A stretch of DNA of 11,390 nt, from assembly GCA_002381155.1 (NCBI GenBank), contig DFQX01000077.1, positions 583 to 11,972 of the forward strand, in the 5' to 3' direction. This stretch comes from Flavobacteriaceae bacterium UBA3478. GTDB lineage: Bacteria; Bacteroidota; Bacteroidia; Flavobacteriales; Flavobacteriaceae. This document shows, piece after piece, positions 1-7,085 of this stretch. The notes below the pieces were generated by a model. It saw only the letters and a program-made list of their open reading frames with translations, was not told where the DNA came from and ran no database searches. A program made the position numbers and the translations under genes. Position 1 is the first letter of the stretch, and each line of letters opens with the position of its first letter.

Positions 1-711
1 CAAGATTACCACTTCAAAGTGTTATTTCTTCTGCTAAAACGCCTAGGCTACCACTGGGCCGACCATTTATTTCATTTGTCTTATGGGATGGTTGATCTAC
101 CTACCGGTAAGATGAAAAGTCGTGAAGGTAAGGTCGTTGATGCAGATGATCTGATGCAAGAAATGGCTGAGACCGCCGAAAAAATATCTTCTGAGCTAGG
201 CAAGCTTGACGGGTTCACTACGGAGGAGAAATCAGAGTTGTATCATAAAATAGGTCTAGGTGCACTTAAATATTTCATACTGAAGGTAGATCCGAAGAAG
301 AGGATCTTATTTGATCCTGAAGCTTCTGTAGATTTTCAAGGAAATACCGGGCCTTTTATTCAATATACCCATGCTCGAATTCAATCAATACTGCGAAAGG
401 TAGAAAGTAGTGACTTTAAGCTAATTGTTGAAAGTGTCCAATTGCACGAAAAGGAGAGAGAGTTAATGCTTCTTCTTATGAATTATCCATCGGTTATTCG
501 ATCGGCTGCTGAAGCCTATTCACCGGCATTGGTGGCTAATTATATCTACGATTTAGTTAAAGCCTTTAACTCGTTCTATCAGCAGGTAACCATTTTGGCA
601 GAGGAAGACCTAGATAAAAGAAATTTAAGGCTTCAGTTATGCTCAAAGATTGCTGAAGTAATTGGTCATGGATCGGCTCTTCTTGGAATTGAAGTTCCCG
701 ACCGCATGTAA
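1..711 (+). CDS. argS: Arginyl-tRNA synthetase, C-terminal part (5' end outside window)
   Basis: This class I aminoacyl-tRNA synthetase charges tRNA-Arg with arginine in the cytoplasm. The frame is open from base 1, so the gene begins upstream; 236 residues are present of a family usually about 550-600 residues long. The end of the catalytic domain is visible: LFHLSYGMVDLPTGKMKSREG carries the KMSKS-loop equivalent KMKSREG (codons 109-129). The DALR-type anticodon-binding helical domain follows, with the typical GNTGPFIQYTHARIQSI block and a C-terminus in which the last residues (GIEVPDRM) match the family ending. The GTG at 19 is an internal valine, not a start. Transcription probably ends at the hairpin 16 bp after the stop. 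The assignment is secure; only truncation by the window edge limits it. Confidence 0.96.
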   Translation, partial: QDYHFKVLFLLLKRLGYHWADHLFHLSYGMVDLPTGKMKSREGKVVDADDLMQEMAETAEKISSELGKLDGFTTEEKSELYHKIGLGALKYFILKVDPKKRILFDPEASVDFQGNTGPFIQYTHARIQSILRKVESSDFKLIVESVQLHEKERELMLLLMNYPSVIRSAAEAYSPALVANYIYDLVKAFNSFYQQVTILAEEDLDKRNLRLQLCSKIAEVIGHGSALLGIEVPDRM

Positions 712-726
712 GTATAAAGCATAAAA

Positions 727-750
727 AAAGCAGGCACGAAGGCCTGCTTT
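727..750. terminator. Bidirectional intrinsic terminator between argS and proteorhodopsin
   Basis: A perfect 9-bp stem (AAAGCAGGC at 727-735 pairs with GCCTGCTTT at 742-750) encloses a 6-nt loop. A T-rich tract (TTTATTTTT) follows on the plus strand and the A-run at 723-729 gives a T-run on the minus strand. It can therefore end both argS from the left and the rhodopsin gene from the right, fitting their convergent arrangement. Confidence 0.9.
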
Positions 751-770
751 ATTTTTATAATAAGGTTGGA

Positions 771-1508
771 TTAGTTCCCGTCTTTGGCTGCAACTGCTGC
801 ACCGTAAACCACTAAACCGAATCCGATTTTGTTTACTGCGTCACCGATGTTGTAAATAACATCCATTGCTAGACCACCGAAAATTCCTTCATACCAACCC
901 GGAGTACCAGCCATGTATCCGATCGGATAGATTGCCCATCCCACTAATACGAACCAAGCGAGAGTTTTGTGCGCAGATAGTACTGCTCCTCCTGCTTGCT
1001 CAGCTAGTTTCTTAGCTTGACCGAACCAGATGTCATAAACGATTACGAAGTAAGCGATTCCTGAAATTAGACCCCAGATTGCTGCTTGATCTCTGTAAAC
1101 AGCCTCTCCGAAGTAACCTGTTACTAGCATAATCACTGAAAGAACAATAAGTCTCCACATCAATGATTTTTTAGCACCAGCTGCTTTCAAGATAAGGAAG
1201 AACTCAACACACATCAATGGAACAGTTAGTACCCAATCTACATATCTAAAGAATGTAGGTGAATCAGCGTGAGCAGACCAATAGTCTCTCATGTACCAGT
1301 AGTGTACCGCTGCAATAAAGGTAATCAGACCTGATACCAAGATTGAGGTACGCCATTTAGAGTCGAAGTTGTTCATCGACAAGAAGAAGAAGGCAGAAGC
1401 TGCCATCATAGCCATACATCCAACGAAGAAAGTAAAGCCTACGTAGTCGTCAGTAGCTATCTTTGAGACATCAGCAACCAACGGCAGATTAAGTAATAAA
1501 CTTTTCAT
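771..1508 (-). CDS. Proteorhodopsin, green-type light-driven proton pump
   Basis: This is a seven-helix retinal protein of the inner membrane that exports protons in light. In the helix C block RYVDWVLTVPLMCVEF, the DTE pump motif is D91 (Schiff-base counterion), T95 and E102 (proton donor). M99 occupies the colour-tuning site (position 105 in the reference proteorhodopsin), a methionine common in Bacteroidota and associated with green absorption. H69 matches the counterion-associated histidine, R88 lies one helical turn before D91, and K227 in GDAVNKIGFG is the retinal-binding lysine, with D223 four residues before it. At 245 residues it is full length. The first residues, MKSLLLNLPL, may be a short cleaved leader. 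It is divergent from blh, which supplies retinal, and ends at the bidirectional hairpin. DTE rather than NDQ argues against a sodium pump. Confidence 0.97.
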   Translation of the reverse strand: MKSLLLNLPLVADVSKIATDDYVGFTFFVGCMAMMAASAFFFLSMNNFDSKWRTSILVSGLITFIAAVHYWYMRDYWSAHADSPTFFRYVDWVLTVPLMCVEFFLILKAAGAKKSLMWRLIVLSVIMLVTGYFGEAVYRDQAAIWGLISGIAYFVIVYDIWFGQAKKLAEQAGGAVLSAHKTLAWFVLVGWAIYPIGYMAGTPGWYEGIFGGLAMDVIYNIGDAVNKIGFGLVVYGAAVAAKDGN

Positions 1509-1535
1509 AAGTACTATAGTTTAGTTTTGTTTAAC

Positions 1536-1543
1536 CAAATATA
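1536..1543 (-). promoter_or_regulatory. Candidate -7 promoter box for proteorhodopsin
   Basis: On the minus strand this reads TATATTTG, an exact match to the Bacteroidota -7 consensus TAnnTTTG. It lies 27 nt upstream of the rhodopsin ATG, giving an inferred 5' leader of roughly 20-25 nt. No convincing -33 TTG element is seen at the usual 19-21 bp spacing. This is a prediction from the motif alone. Confidence 0.55.
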
Positions 1544-1617
1544 ATTTATTCTAAACATAATATGATATTTTTATTCAAAAATTTTTATTAACTATTCAAT
1601 TAACACCTATTTCTATT

Positions 1618-2505
1618 TTGCAATTTCTCAATAAATCTATTTTTTTTAAGATATCAGCCTCATTAGGACTCTTTTTTATTTCCTCTTTAGTTAGTGGAGA
1701 AATACAGTGGTTTATTGCCCTTCTACTTATTGGTAGTGTGGGACTTTTACATGGTGCTAACGATCTTAACTTAATTAATGCCCTAAGGATCTTTCCTAAA
1801 AGTTCTAGACGAAAGCACCTTGCGTTATACCTTTCTGCGGTAGCACTTGTGCTTGTTGTCTTTAGTTTGAACCGTCCTTTAGCCTTATTCTTTTTTATTG
1901 TAATCAGCTCGTTTCATTTTGGTCAACAACATTTATCCCAGACTCTTGGGGGCAATATGTTTCTTCGCTATGTAAACTATATCGCATACGGCTCGATTGT
2001 TTTTGGACTATTGTTTTACACTCATGCGATAGAGAGCAGTACGGCAATAGCTGAAATATCTGGGGTTTTCTTTACGGTCGAGGATTTTCTAAACTTTCTT
2101 CTGATTTCTATAGCGGTCTGGCTAGTTACCTATATTATAATGAATCCTAAAGGTTATGTGATTCTCGGAGTAGAATTAATGATACTCTCGCTTTTCTACT
2201 TTTTATTTGGTCAGGTGAATTTGGCTTTAGCCTTTGCGATTTATTTTGCTCTATGGCATGCCATCCCCTCTTTAAATGATCAATTCCGGATACTCTACAA
2301 TGAAGAGGTAAAAAGAAGCTGGCTAGTATATCTGAAACAATCAGCGCTTTTTTGGGTGCTTTCAATTATTGGTCTTGCGGTTGTTTTTAGTCAGGTTTTT
2401 CTTCAAAACAAGACTCCTTTACCACTTCTTGTTTATTTCTTAGCGGCAATTACTTTTCCGCATGTACTAGTGATGTCTAGAGTCGAAAATGCCTTAAAAA
2501 GCTAA
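1618..2505 (+). CDS. blh: Brp/Blh-family beta-carotene 15,15'-dioxygenase
   Basis: This integral membrane enzyme cleaves beta-carotene to two retinals, the rhodopsin chromophore. Most of its 295 residues are hydrophobic, as expected for the multi-helix Blh fold. Conserved histidine blocks are visible in family order: HGANDLNLI (H45), SSFHFGQQH (H100, H105), LWHAIPSLNDQ (H214) and FPHVLV (H282). Four of these would form the iron-binding set known for Blh. It is divergently arranged from proteorhodopsin across 109 bp, the expected functional partner. The start is odd: no in-frame ATG precedes the first histidine motif, and the frame is open back to a TAA at 1558. The TTG at 1618 is the best standard codon, but it overlaps a TATTTTG sequence resembling a -7 box. 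Function is well supported; the exact N-terminus is not. Confidence 0.9.
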   Translation: MQFLNKSIFFKISASLGLFFISSLVSGEIQWFIALLLIGSVGLLHGANDLNLINALRIFPKSSRRKHLALYLSAVALVLVVFSLNRPLALFFFIVISSFHFGQQHLSQTLGGNMFLRYVNYIAYGSIVFGLLFYTHAIESSTAIAEISGVFFTVEDFLNFLLISIAVWLVTYIIMNPKGYVILGVELMILSLFYFLFGQVNLALAFAIYFALWHAIPSLNDQFRILYNEEVKRSWLVYLKQSALFWVLSIIGLAVVFSQVFLQNKTPLPLLVYFLAAITFPHVLVMSRVENALKS

Positions 2506-2522
2506 GATTCTTATTATTTTTG

Positions 2523-2530
2523 TGCCTTTG
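2523..2530 (+). promoter_or_regulatory. Weak candidate -7 box for ffh-folD
   Basis: TGCCTTTG differs from TAnnTTTG by one base and ends 14 nt before the ffh ATG, in the 39-bp blh-ffh gap. It could give ffh-folD its own promoter instead of read-through from blh. No hairpin terminator of note separates blh from ffh. Confidence 0.35.
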
Positions 2531-2544
2531 TAAAACTACTTGCT

Positions 2545-3879
2545 ATGTTTCAGAATCTTTCGGATAGAATAGATGGTGCTCTTCACAAGTTGAAGGGTAA
2601 AGGGCGTATTAATGAAATTAATATCGCCGAATCAATGAAAGAGATTCGTCGTGCGTTATTAGATGCGGATGTTAACTTCAAAATTGCTAAGAGTTTTACT
2701 CAAAATGTAAGAGATAAGGCGATCGGTCAGGAGGTGTTAAAATCGTTACAACCCGGTCAACTTATGGTTAAGCTCGTTCGTGATGAATTGGCCGAACTTA
2801 TGGGTTCTGAAGCCGCAGATATTAATCTTACCGGTTCGCCAACGGTGATTTTAATGTCAGGTCTACAGGGTTCTGGTAAAACTACCTTTTCTGGAAAGTT
2901 GGCTAACTACCTCAAGACAAAAAAATCAAAGCATCCGTTTTTGGTTGCCTGTGATGTATATAGACCTGCAGCAATCGACCAGTTGCACATAGTAGGAGAA
3001 CAAATAGGTGTTACTGTATATTCAGATAGAGATCAAAAGGATCCTGTAGCTATTGCACTTGCGGGTATAGCCGAAGCGAAGAGTCAAGGAAAGAATGTGG
3101 TCATCATTGATACTGCTGGTCGTCTAGCGGTTGATGAAGAAATGATGAAGGAAATTGCTGCGATTCATTCTGCGATAAAGCCATCAGAAACACTTTTTGT
3201 TGTCGATTCGATGACTGGACAGGATGCTGTTAATACGGCTAAGGCCTTCAACGATCGACTTAACTTTGATGGAGTAATTCTTACCAAGTTGGATGGTGAT
3301 ACTCGAGGGGGTGCTGCGCTATCTATTCGTTCGGTGGTTGATAAGCCGATTAAGTTTATCGGTACGGGAGAAAAGATGGAAGCCATTGATGTATTCCACC
3401 CCGATCGTATGGCTGATCGTATCCTGGGAATGGGTGATGTCGTTTCGCTGGTTGAACGAGCTCAAGAACAATTTGACCTTGAAGAGGCTCGTAAAATCCA
3501 GAAGAAAATTGCGAAGGACACCTTCGGATTTGATGACTTCTTAGGACAGATTCAACAGATCAAGAAAATGGGTAATATGAAAGACCTCATGGGAATGATT
3601 CCAGGGATGTCTAAGATGACCCAACAGGTAGATATTGATGATGATGCATTCAAGCATGTAGAAGCCATTATTCACTCGATGACTCCTACTGAACGCTCTC
3701 AGCCGAAACTATTGAATACTAGTAGAAAAAATCGTATTGCAAAAGGTAGCGGTAGAAGTATTCAAGAAGTTAACCAGCTCATCAAACAATTTGAACAGAT
3801 GAGTAAAATGATGAAAATGATGCAGGGAGGTAAAGGAAAAAACCTCATGCGCATGATGCAACAATTTAATCCGAGATAA
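2545..3879 (+). CDS. ffh: Signal recognition particle protein Ffh (SRP54)
   Basis: Ffh is the GTPase that, with 4.5S RNA, binds signal sequences of nascent membrane proteins and delivers ribosomes to FtsY at the inner membrane. Domain order is standard: an N domain (residues 1-95), then a G domain with P-loop GLQGSGKTT (106-114), DVYRPAAIDQL (137-147), DTAGR (189-193), TKLDGDTRGG (247-256) and FIGTGE (271-276). A methionine-rich M domain follows from about residue 325, with GMIPGM (350-355), RIAKGSGRS and a tail of clustered methionines. The length of 444 residues is typical for Bacteroidota. It is followed after one base by folD, suggesting co-transcription. No anomalies are seen. Confidence 0.98.
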   Translation: MFQNLSDRIDGALHKLKGKGRINEINIAESMKEIRRALLDADVNFKIAKSFTQNVRDKAIGQEVLKSLQPGQLMVKLVRDELAELMGSEAADINLTGSPTVILMSGLQGSGKTTFSGKLANYLKTKKSKHPFLVACDVYRPAAIDQLHIVGEQIGVTVYSDRDQKDPVAIALAGIAEAKSQGKNVVIIDTAGRLAVDEEMMKEIAAIHSAIKPSETLFVVDSMTGQDAVNTAKAFNDRLNFDGVILTKLDGDTRGGAALSIRSVVDKPIKFIGTGEKMEAIDVFHPDRMADRILGMGDVVSLVERAQEQFDLEEARKIQKKIAKDTFGFDDFLGQIQQIKKMGNMKDLMGMIPGMSKMTQQVDIDDDAFKHVEAIIHSMTPTERSQPKLLNTSRKNRIAKGSGRSIQEVNQLIKQFEQMSKMMKMMQGGKGKNLMRMMQQFNPR

Positions 3880-3880
3880 C

Positions 3881-4756
3881 ATGGTCCTCATTGACGGTAA
3901 AGCAACTGCGAATCAAATTAAAAATGAAATAGCCGAAGAAGTAAAGGCTATTAAATCGAAGGGAGAGCGCGCACCATATTTGGCGGCCGTTCTTGTTGGA
4001 AATGATGGGGCCAGTCTAACCTATGTAGGCAGTAAGGTTAGATCTTGCGAAAAAGTGGGTTTTGATTCTTCGCTTATTCGCTTACCCGAGGAGACCACAG
4101 AGGCAGAATTATTGGCTAAGATTGCAGAGCTGAATCAAGACGACACCTTAGATGGTTATATTGTTCAGTTGCCTCTTCCAAAGCACATCGATGAAGAAAA
4201 AGTACTTCTTGCTATAGATCCAAAGAAGGATGTAGACGGATTTCATCCTTCTAATTTTGGCCGCATGGCTTTAGAGTTAGAAACTTTTATTCCTGCAACT
4301 CCTTTCGGAATCATGCAGCTCATCGAGCGTTATGATATCGACACGCAAGGTAAACATGTGGTGGTGATTGGTCGTTCGCATATTGTCGGAAGACCGATCA
4401 GTATTTTAATGTCTCAAAAGGGCGCCTGTGGTAATGCAACGGTAACAGTGGCTCACAGTCGTACCAAGGATTTAAAAGCGCTTACTCAGCAAGCGGATAT
4501 CATTGTTTCTGCATTGGGAGTCCCCGGGTTTGTTACTGCTGATATGGTTAAAGAGGGAGTAGTGATCATCGACGTGGGAATTACACGTGTTGAGGACGCC
4601 TCTAAGGAGAAAGGCTATTACATTACTGGTGATGTAGATTTTGACTCCGTTGCACCAAAAGCCTCTTATATCACTCCAGTACCTGGGGGAGTAGGTCCCA
4701 TGACGATAGCGATGCTTCTTAAAAACACGCTTTTAGCCCGAAAGTGGAACGCTTAA
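3881..4756 (+). CDS. folD: Bifunctional methylene-THF dehydrogenase / methenyl-THF cyclohydrolase FolD
   Basis: FolD interconverts 5,10-methylene-, 5,10-methenyl- and 10-formyl-tetrahydrofolate in the cytoplasm, feeding purine and formyl-Met-tRNA synthesis. The catalytic blocks are intact: LTYVGSKVRSCEKVG with Y48 and catalytic K52, GYIVQLPLP (92-100) with Q96, and DVDGFHP (117-123) with D119. The Rossmann nucleotide-binding segment VVVIGRSHIVGRP spans 160-172, and the C-terminal signature PVPGGVGPMTIAML lies at 266-279. The length of 291 residues is normal. The ATG is one base after the ffh TAA, so translation is probably coupled. The stop is only 6 bp from that of the convergent VOC-fold gene, leaving no room for a separate terminator. 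Confidence 0.98.
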   Translation: MVLIDGKATANQIKNEIAEEVKAIKSKGERAPYLAAVLVGNDGASLTYVGSKVRSCEKVGFDSSLIRLPEETTEAELLAKIAELNQDDTLDGYIVQLPLPKHIDEEKVLLAIDPKKDVDGFHPSNFGRMALELETFIPATPFGIMQLIERYDIDTQGKHVVVIGRSHIVGRPISILMSQKGACGNATVTVAHSRTKDLKALTQQADIIVSALGVPGFVTADMVKEGVVIIDVGITRVEDASKEKGYYITGDVDFDSVAPKASYITPVPGGVGPMTIAMLLKNTLLARKWNA

Positions 4757-4762
4757 AGTAGA

Positions 4763-5182
4763 TTACTTAGCGAATAACTGACTCATGTCCTTGAAGCTCT
4801 TGAACTCAAGAGCATTACCTGAAGGATCTTTAAAGAACATCGTCTTTTGCTCGCCAACTTGTCCGGCGAATCTCAGGTAAGGTTCAATAATGAATTCAAT
4901 TCCTTTGTCTGTGATACGTTTTGCGAATTCGTCGAAATGAGTCCACTCTAATACAATTCCGTAGTGTGGAACGGGAACTGATTTGCCATCCACGTGATTC
5001 GCAGTAACAGGCCCTGTGTGGTTTTCATCCAGATGAATGACTAATTGATGCCCAAAAAAGTTATAGTCAACCCAATGGTCACTACTTCTTCCTTCTTCAA
5101 GCTCTAGAATATTCGTATAGAAGTCGCGATTTGCGGGTAAGTCATTTACCGGGATCGCAAGGTGAAAAGGAGCTAGATTCAT
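4763..5182 (-). CDS. VOC-fold (glyoxalase/extradiol dioxygenase superfamily) protein, COG3565-like
   Basis: This 139-residue protein has the vicinal-oxygen-chelate fold. It opens with FHLAIPVNDL (6-15), has the GRSSDHWVDYNFFGHQLVIHL block (31-51) and ends with FFKDPSGNALEFK (116-128). Candidate metal ligands are H7, H50, H73 and E126, the spacing expected for paired beta-alpha-beta-beta-beta modules. The GRSSD..D..FFGHQ sequence resembles the group often named predicted dioxygenase (COG3565), but the substrate is unknown. It is last in a minus-strand cluster, 9 bp downstream of the alpha/beta hydrolase, with no clear promoter of its own; the nearest -7-like sequence (TAACTTTA) is imperfect. 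Glyoxalase or antibiotic-binding roles cannot be excluded from sequence alone. Confidence 0.88.
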   Translation of the reverse strand: MNLAPFHLAIPVNDLPANRDFYTNILELEEGRSSDHWVDYNFFGHQLVIHLDENHTGPVTANHVDGKSVPVPHYGIVLEWTHFDEFAKRITDKGIEFIIEPYLRFAGQVGEQKTMFFKDPSGNALEFKSFKDMSQLFAK

Positions 5183-5191
5183 AACCTAAAG

Positions 5192-6019
5192 TTAGTTTAG
5201 AAATTCCATTATTTTTTGACAAACTTTTTTTTGATGCATTGAGTGTCCAAAACCTTCAGTGATAAAAAGTTCTCCGCCAACATTCTTTTGAATTCGTTCG
5301 GCTTGCCAAAGTGGAATGGTTGGGTCTAATCGATCATGAAGAATCAGGAGTTCACCGAGATTTTCATAGGTGAATTTAGAGGTTGAAAATTCCTTAATTC
5401 CCACCTTAATCTCTTTCTCAATGATCTGATCGAGTAGCCTGTAGACTCTTTTATTAAATCTGATGGTATTTTGATAACCTGCAACGATTAGCGAAAAATC
5501 GGTAGGAGCACCGATACTCACCAATTGTTTTACCGTTTCAAGAGGTTTTATACTTTTCGAAAAAAGCATCGCCATTCCGCCCATTGAGTGGCCCACTACA
5601 ATCTCTATGTCGTATTCTTCGATCATTTTAGTCGCTGCAGCGGCATAATTAGTAAGGTAGTGGTAGGTTCCGCTCGAGTAGCCGTGAGCTGGTGCGTCTA
5701 TGGCATGAATGTCAAAATCTTTGGTCTTTAATGAGCGTATTAGATTTCTCCACCGATGCGTATTGCTTTCCCATCCGTGTAGCAATAGAACCTTTTTTCC
5801 TGAACCTTTCCAGTGATACCGTTGAATTTCATGTCCATTGCAGTGAAATCGGTTCTGTTTCCCTTCTTCTAGTATGGGGAATATTTTGTCTTTATCGATC
5901 TTTCCCTTTCGCACCTTAGCAAAGATTTCAAGCGTTTTTTTAGCCGTGTAGCTAGGTGCGATTAACGATAATAGGTTGAGGTATTTACCGATGCTTTTAG
6001 CTATAATTTTTTTCGTCAT
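5192..6019 (-). CDS. Alpha/beta hydrolase, probable serine esterase/lipase-like
   Basis: This 275-residue alpha/beta-hydrolase-fold protein has the oxyanion strand-loop VLLLHGWESN (77-86), DAPAHGYSSG (108-117), the nucleophile elbow GHSMGG (143-148, S145), an acid block ILHDRLDPTIP (226-236, probably D232) and GFGHSMHQ with H259. The catalytic triad is complete. There is no obvious signal peptide; the N-terminal 55 residues before the core are lysine-rich. The ATG overlaps the stop of the preceding lipoprotein gene by one base (TAATG), a strong sign of translational coupling. The substrate cannot be read from the sequence; an ester, acyl or haloalkane substrate are all possible in this fold. 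Confidence 0.9.
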   Translation of the reverse strand: MTKKIIAKSIGKYLNLLSLIAPSYTAKKTLEIFAKVRKGKIDKDKIFPILEEGKQNRFHCNGHEIQRYHWKGSGKKVLLLHGWESNTHRWRNLIRSLKTKDFDIHAIDAPAHGYSSGTYHYLTNYAAAATKMIEEYDIEIVVGHSMGGMAMLFSKSIKPLETVKQLVSIGAPTDFSLIVAGYQNTIRFNKRVYRLLDQIIEKEIKVGIKEFSTSKFTYENLGELLILHDRLDPTIPLWQAERIQKNVGGELFITEGFGHSMHQKKVCQKIMEFLN

Positions 6020-6537
6020 TACCAGCTGACTAGTACCTGAGAAACAGGGATATTCTCATCGATTTGAACCGCTTCAAGCGGCTGCATTGAGTAGCGTAGG
6101 CTTTCGGGTAATTCCTTTTTATCAATCAGAAATATAAATGGTTTGTCTTTCACCGCTATTGAAACACTTCTGATTGAAGGGGTAATTCGTATAATATTGT
6201 ATTTCTTTTGGATATCTGCAAAAGTGCTTCCTACTCCTATACCCTCAGGCGTTGTAAATCTTTTGTCAAATACTTGTACTACCTCTGAGAGTCCGTAGAA
6301 ATTACTTCTAATTTTTAGACTTAGTTGTTTGTTTGTATCGAAGGTGCTTAGCCCTACAATTTCTCCGGTTCTAAGACTGTCAATGGAGATCGAGTCTGCG
6401 GCTAATGTTGCTAAAATATTTTTCAGGGTATCGGTCTTTTTTAAAGAACCAACCGCCTCATTTGAAATCTTATACGGGTTTTGTGTACAAGCTACAAGGC
6501 TAAATACAATACTTGATAAAAGAAAAAATTTTTTCAT
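6019..6537 (-). CDS. Uncharacterised lipoprotein
   Basis: The N-terminus MKKFFLLSSIVFSLVACTQN is a signal peptide with lipobox LVAC (14-17), so the mature protein should begin at lipidated C17 and sit in an envelope membrane. The remaining roughly 155 residues are mixed alpha/beta. The segment GIGVGSTFADIQKKY (about residues 99-113) resembles short blocks seen in many small Bacteroidota lipoproteins in which a glycine-rich turn precedes a helix. No enzyme motif is seen and I do not recognise the family. It is coupled to the alpha/beta hydrolase downstream (TAATG) and has an exact -7 box directly before its start, so it may head a lipoprotein-hydrolase-VOC transcript separate from the YkgJ gene. 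Confidence 0.85.
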   Translation of the reverse strand: MKKFFLLSSIVFSLVACTQNPYKISNEAVGSLKKTDTLKNILATLAADSISIDSLRTGEIVGLSTFDTNKQLSLKIRSNFYGLSEVVQVFDKRFTTPEGIGVGSTFADIQKKYNIIRITPSIRSVSIAVKDKPFIFLIDKKELPESLRYSMQPLEAVQIDENIPVSQVLVSW

Positions 6538-6541
6538 GTTG

Positions 6542-6549
6542 CAAAAATA
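6542..6549 (-). promoter_or_regulatory. Candidate -7 box for the lipoprotein gene
   Basis: The minus strand reads TATTTTTG, an exact TAnnTTTG match, followed by CAAC and then the ATG. With the usual -7 geometry the transcript would start within about one base of the ATG, that is, be leaderless. It sits in the 17-bp gap after the YkgJ gene, whose stop is 5 bp upstream of the box. Confidence 0.6.
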
Positions 6550-6554
6550 GAAAT

Positions 6555-7055
6555 TTAGCTGATGGGAATACGCTCTAACATTCGTTCAACCACCTTAAAT
6601 GCGGCTGGACAAATAGATGTGTTTTTAAGAGTCAAGGATCTTATTTGGTGAAATTTCTTGCGATCGGTATGAGGATATTCGCGACACGCTTTTGGCCTAA
6701 CCTCATAAATATTGCAATAGTTGTCATGGGCCAAGAACGGACAAGGCAATTCTTTTAAAACCCAGTCGTTATCCTCATCAAGACGAAGATAGGTGTCTGT
6801 AAAGGCCGCCTCCTTCATTTTGAAGTGTTTAGAAATTCGTTGAATGTCGGCTGAGGTAAATAGTGGGCCTGTTGTTTTGCAGCAATTCGCGCAACTGAGA
6901 CAATCTACTTCTTCGAATACTTCATCATGAATTTCTTGAACCCGGTAGTCTAGATCTTTAGGAGGTTTTTTCGATAGCTTTTTCAAATAGGTAGAATGAG
7001 CTTTAGCTCGATCTTTGGCTAACGATTTTAACTGTTCTAAGGACGGTGTCTTCAT
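6555..7055 (-). CDS. YkgJ-family cysteine-cluster protein
   Basis: This 166-residue cytoplasmic protein belongs to the YkgJ / UPF0153-like group of proposed zinc- or iron-binding proteins. The signature CLSCANCCK holds C52, C55, C58 and C59, followed by GPLFTSADI. Further cysteines are C105 (CPFL), C114 (YCNIYEVRP), C124 (CREYPH) and C149, making eight in total, in family order. The N-terminal 35 residues are basic and probably helical. The molecular role of the family is unsettled, so only the domain is named. It diverges from the methyltransferase gene with 30 bp between start codons and is the first gene of the minus-strand cluster. Confidence 0.9.
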   Translation of the reverse strand: MKTPSLEQLKSLAKDRAKAHSTYLKKLSKKPPKDLDYRVQEIHDEVFEEVDCLSCANCCKTTGPLFTSADIQRISKHFKMKEAAFTDTYLRLDEDNDWVLKELPCPFLAHDNYCNIYEVRPKACREYPHTDRKKFHQIRSLTLKNTSICPAAFKVVERMLERIPIS

Positions 7056-7062
7056 GGATTGT

Positions 7063-7070
7063 CAAAAATA
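7063..7070 (-). promoter_or_regulatory. Candidate -7 box for the YkgJ-family gene
   Basis: The minus strand reads TATTTTTG, an exact TAnnTTTG match, 7 nt before the ATG. The inferred leader is only a few nucleotides. It lies inside the 30-bp divergent spacer, 3 bp from the opposing box of the methyltransferase gene. Confidence 0.6.
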
Positions 7071-7073
7071 GAC

Positions 7074-7081
7074 CAACTTTG
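7074..7081 (+). promoter_or_regulatory. Candidate -7 box for the methyltransferase gene
   Basis: CAACTTTG has one mismatch to TAnnTTTG. It is followed by CAAT and then the ATG at 7086, the same spacing as at the lipoprotein and queE starts. It supports 7086 over the upstream TTG at 7059 as the start. Confidence 0.5.
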
Positions 7082-7085
7082 CAAT

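Noticed and set aside
771..1508. Sodium- or chloride-pumping rhodopsin
   Set aside because: The helix C residues D91, T95 and E102 give the DTE proton-pump pattern, not NDQ or NTQ.
2498..2522. Terminator after blh
   Set aside because: The only stem (TAAG-ATT-CTTA) is 4 bp with no G/C clamp, too weak to call despite the following T-rich tract.
3165..3544. Open frames on both strands inside ffh
   Set aside because: They lie wholly within the conserved G domain of Ffh, in other frames, and look like by-products of the real coding sequence.
5692..5919. 75-codon plus-strand frame opposite the alpha/beta hydrolase
   Set aside because: It is antisense to the catalytic core of a well supported gene, with no domain or promoter of its own.
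7059..7085. TTG start adding nine residues to the methyltransferase
   Set aside because: It would lie upstream of the candidate -7 box at 7074-7081, and ATG 7086 shows the same box-to-start spacing as neighbouring genes.
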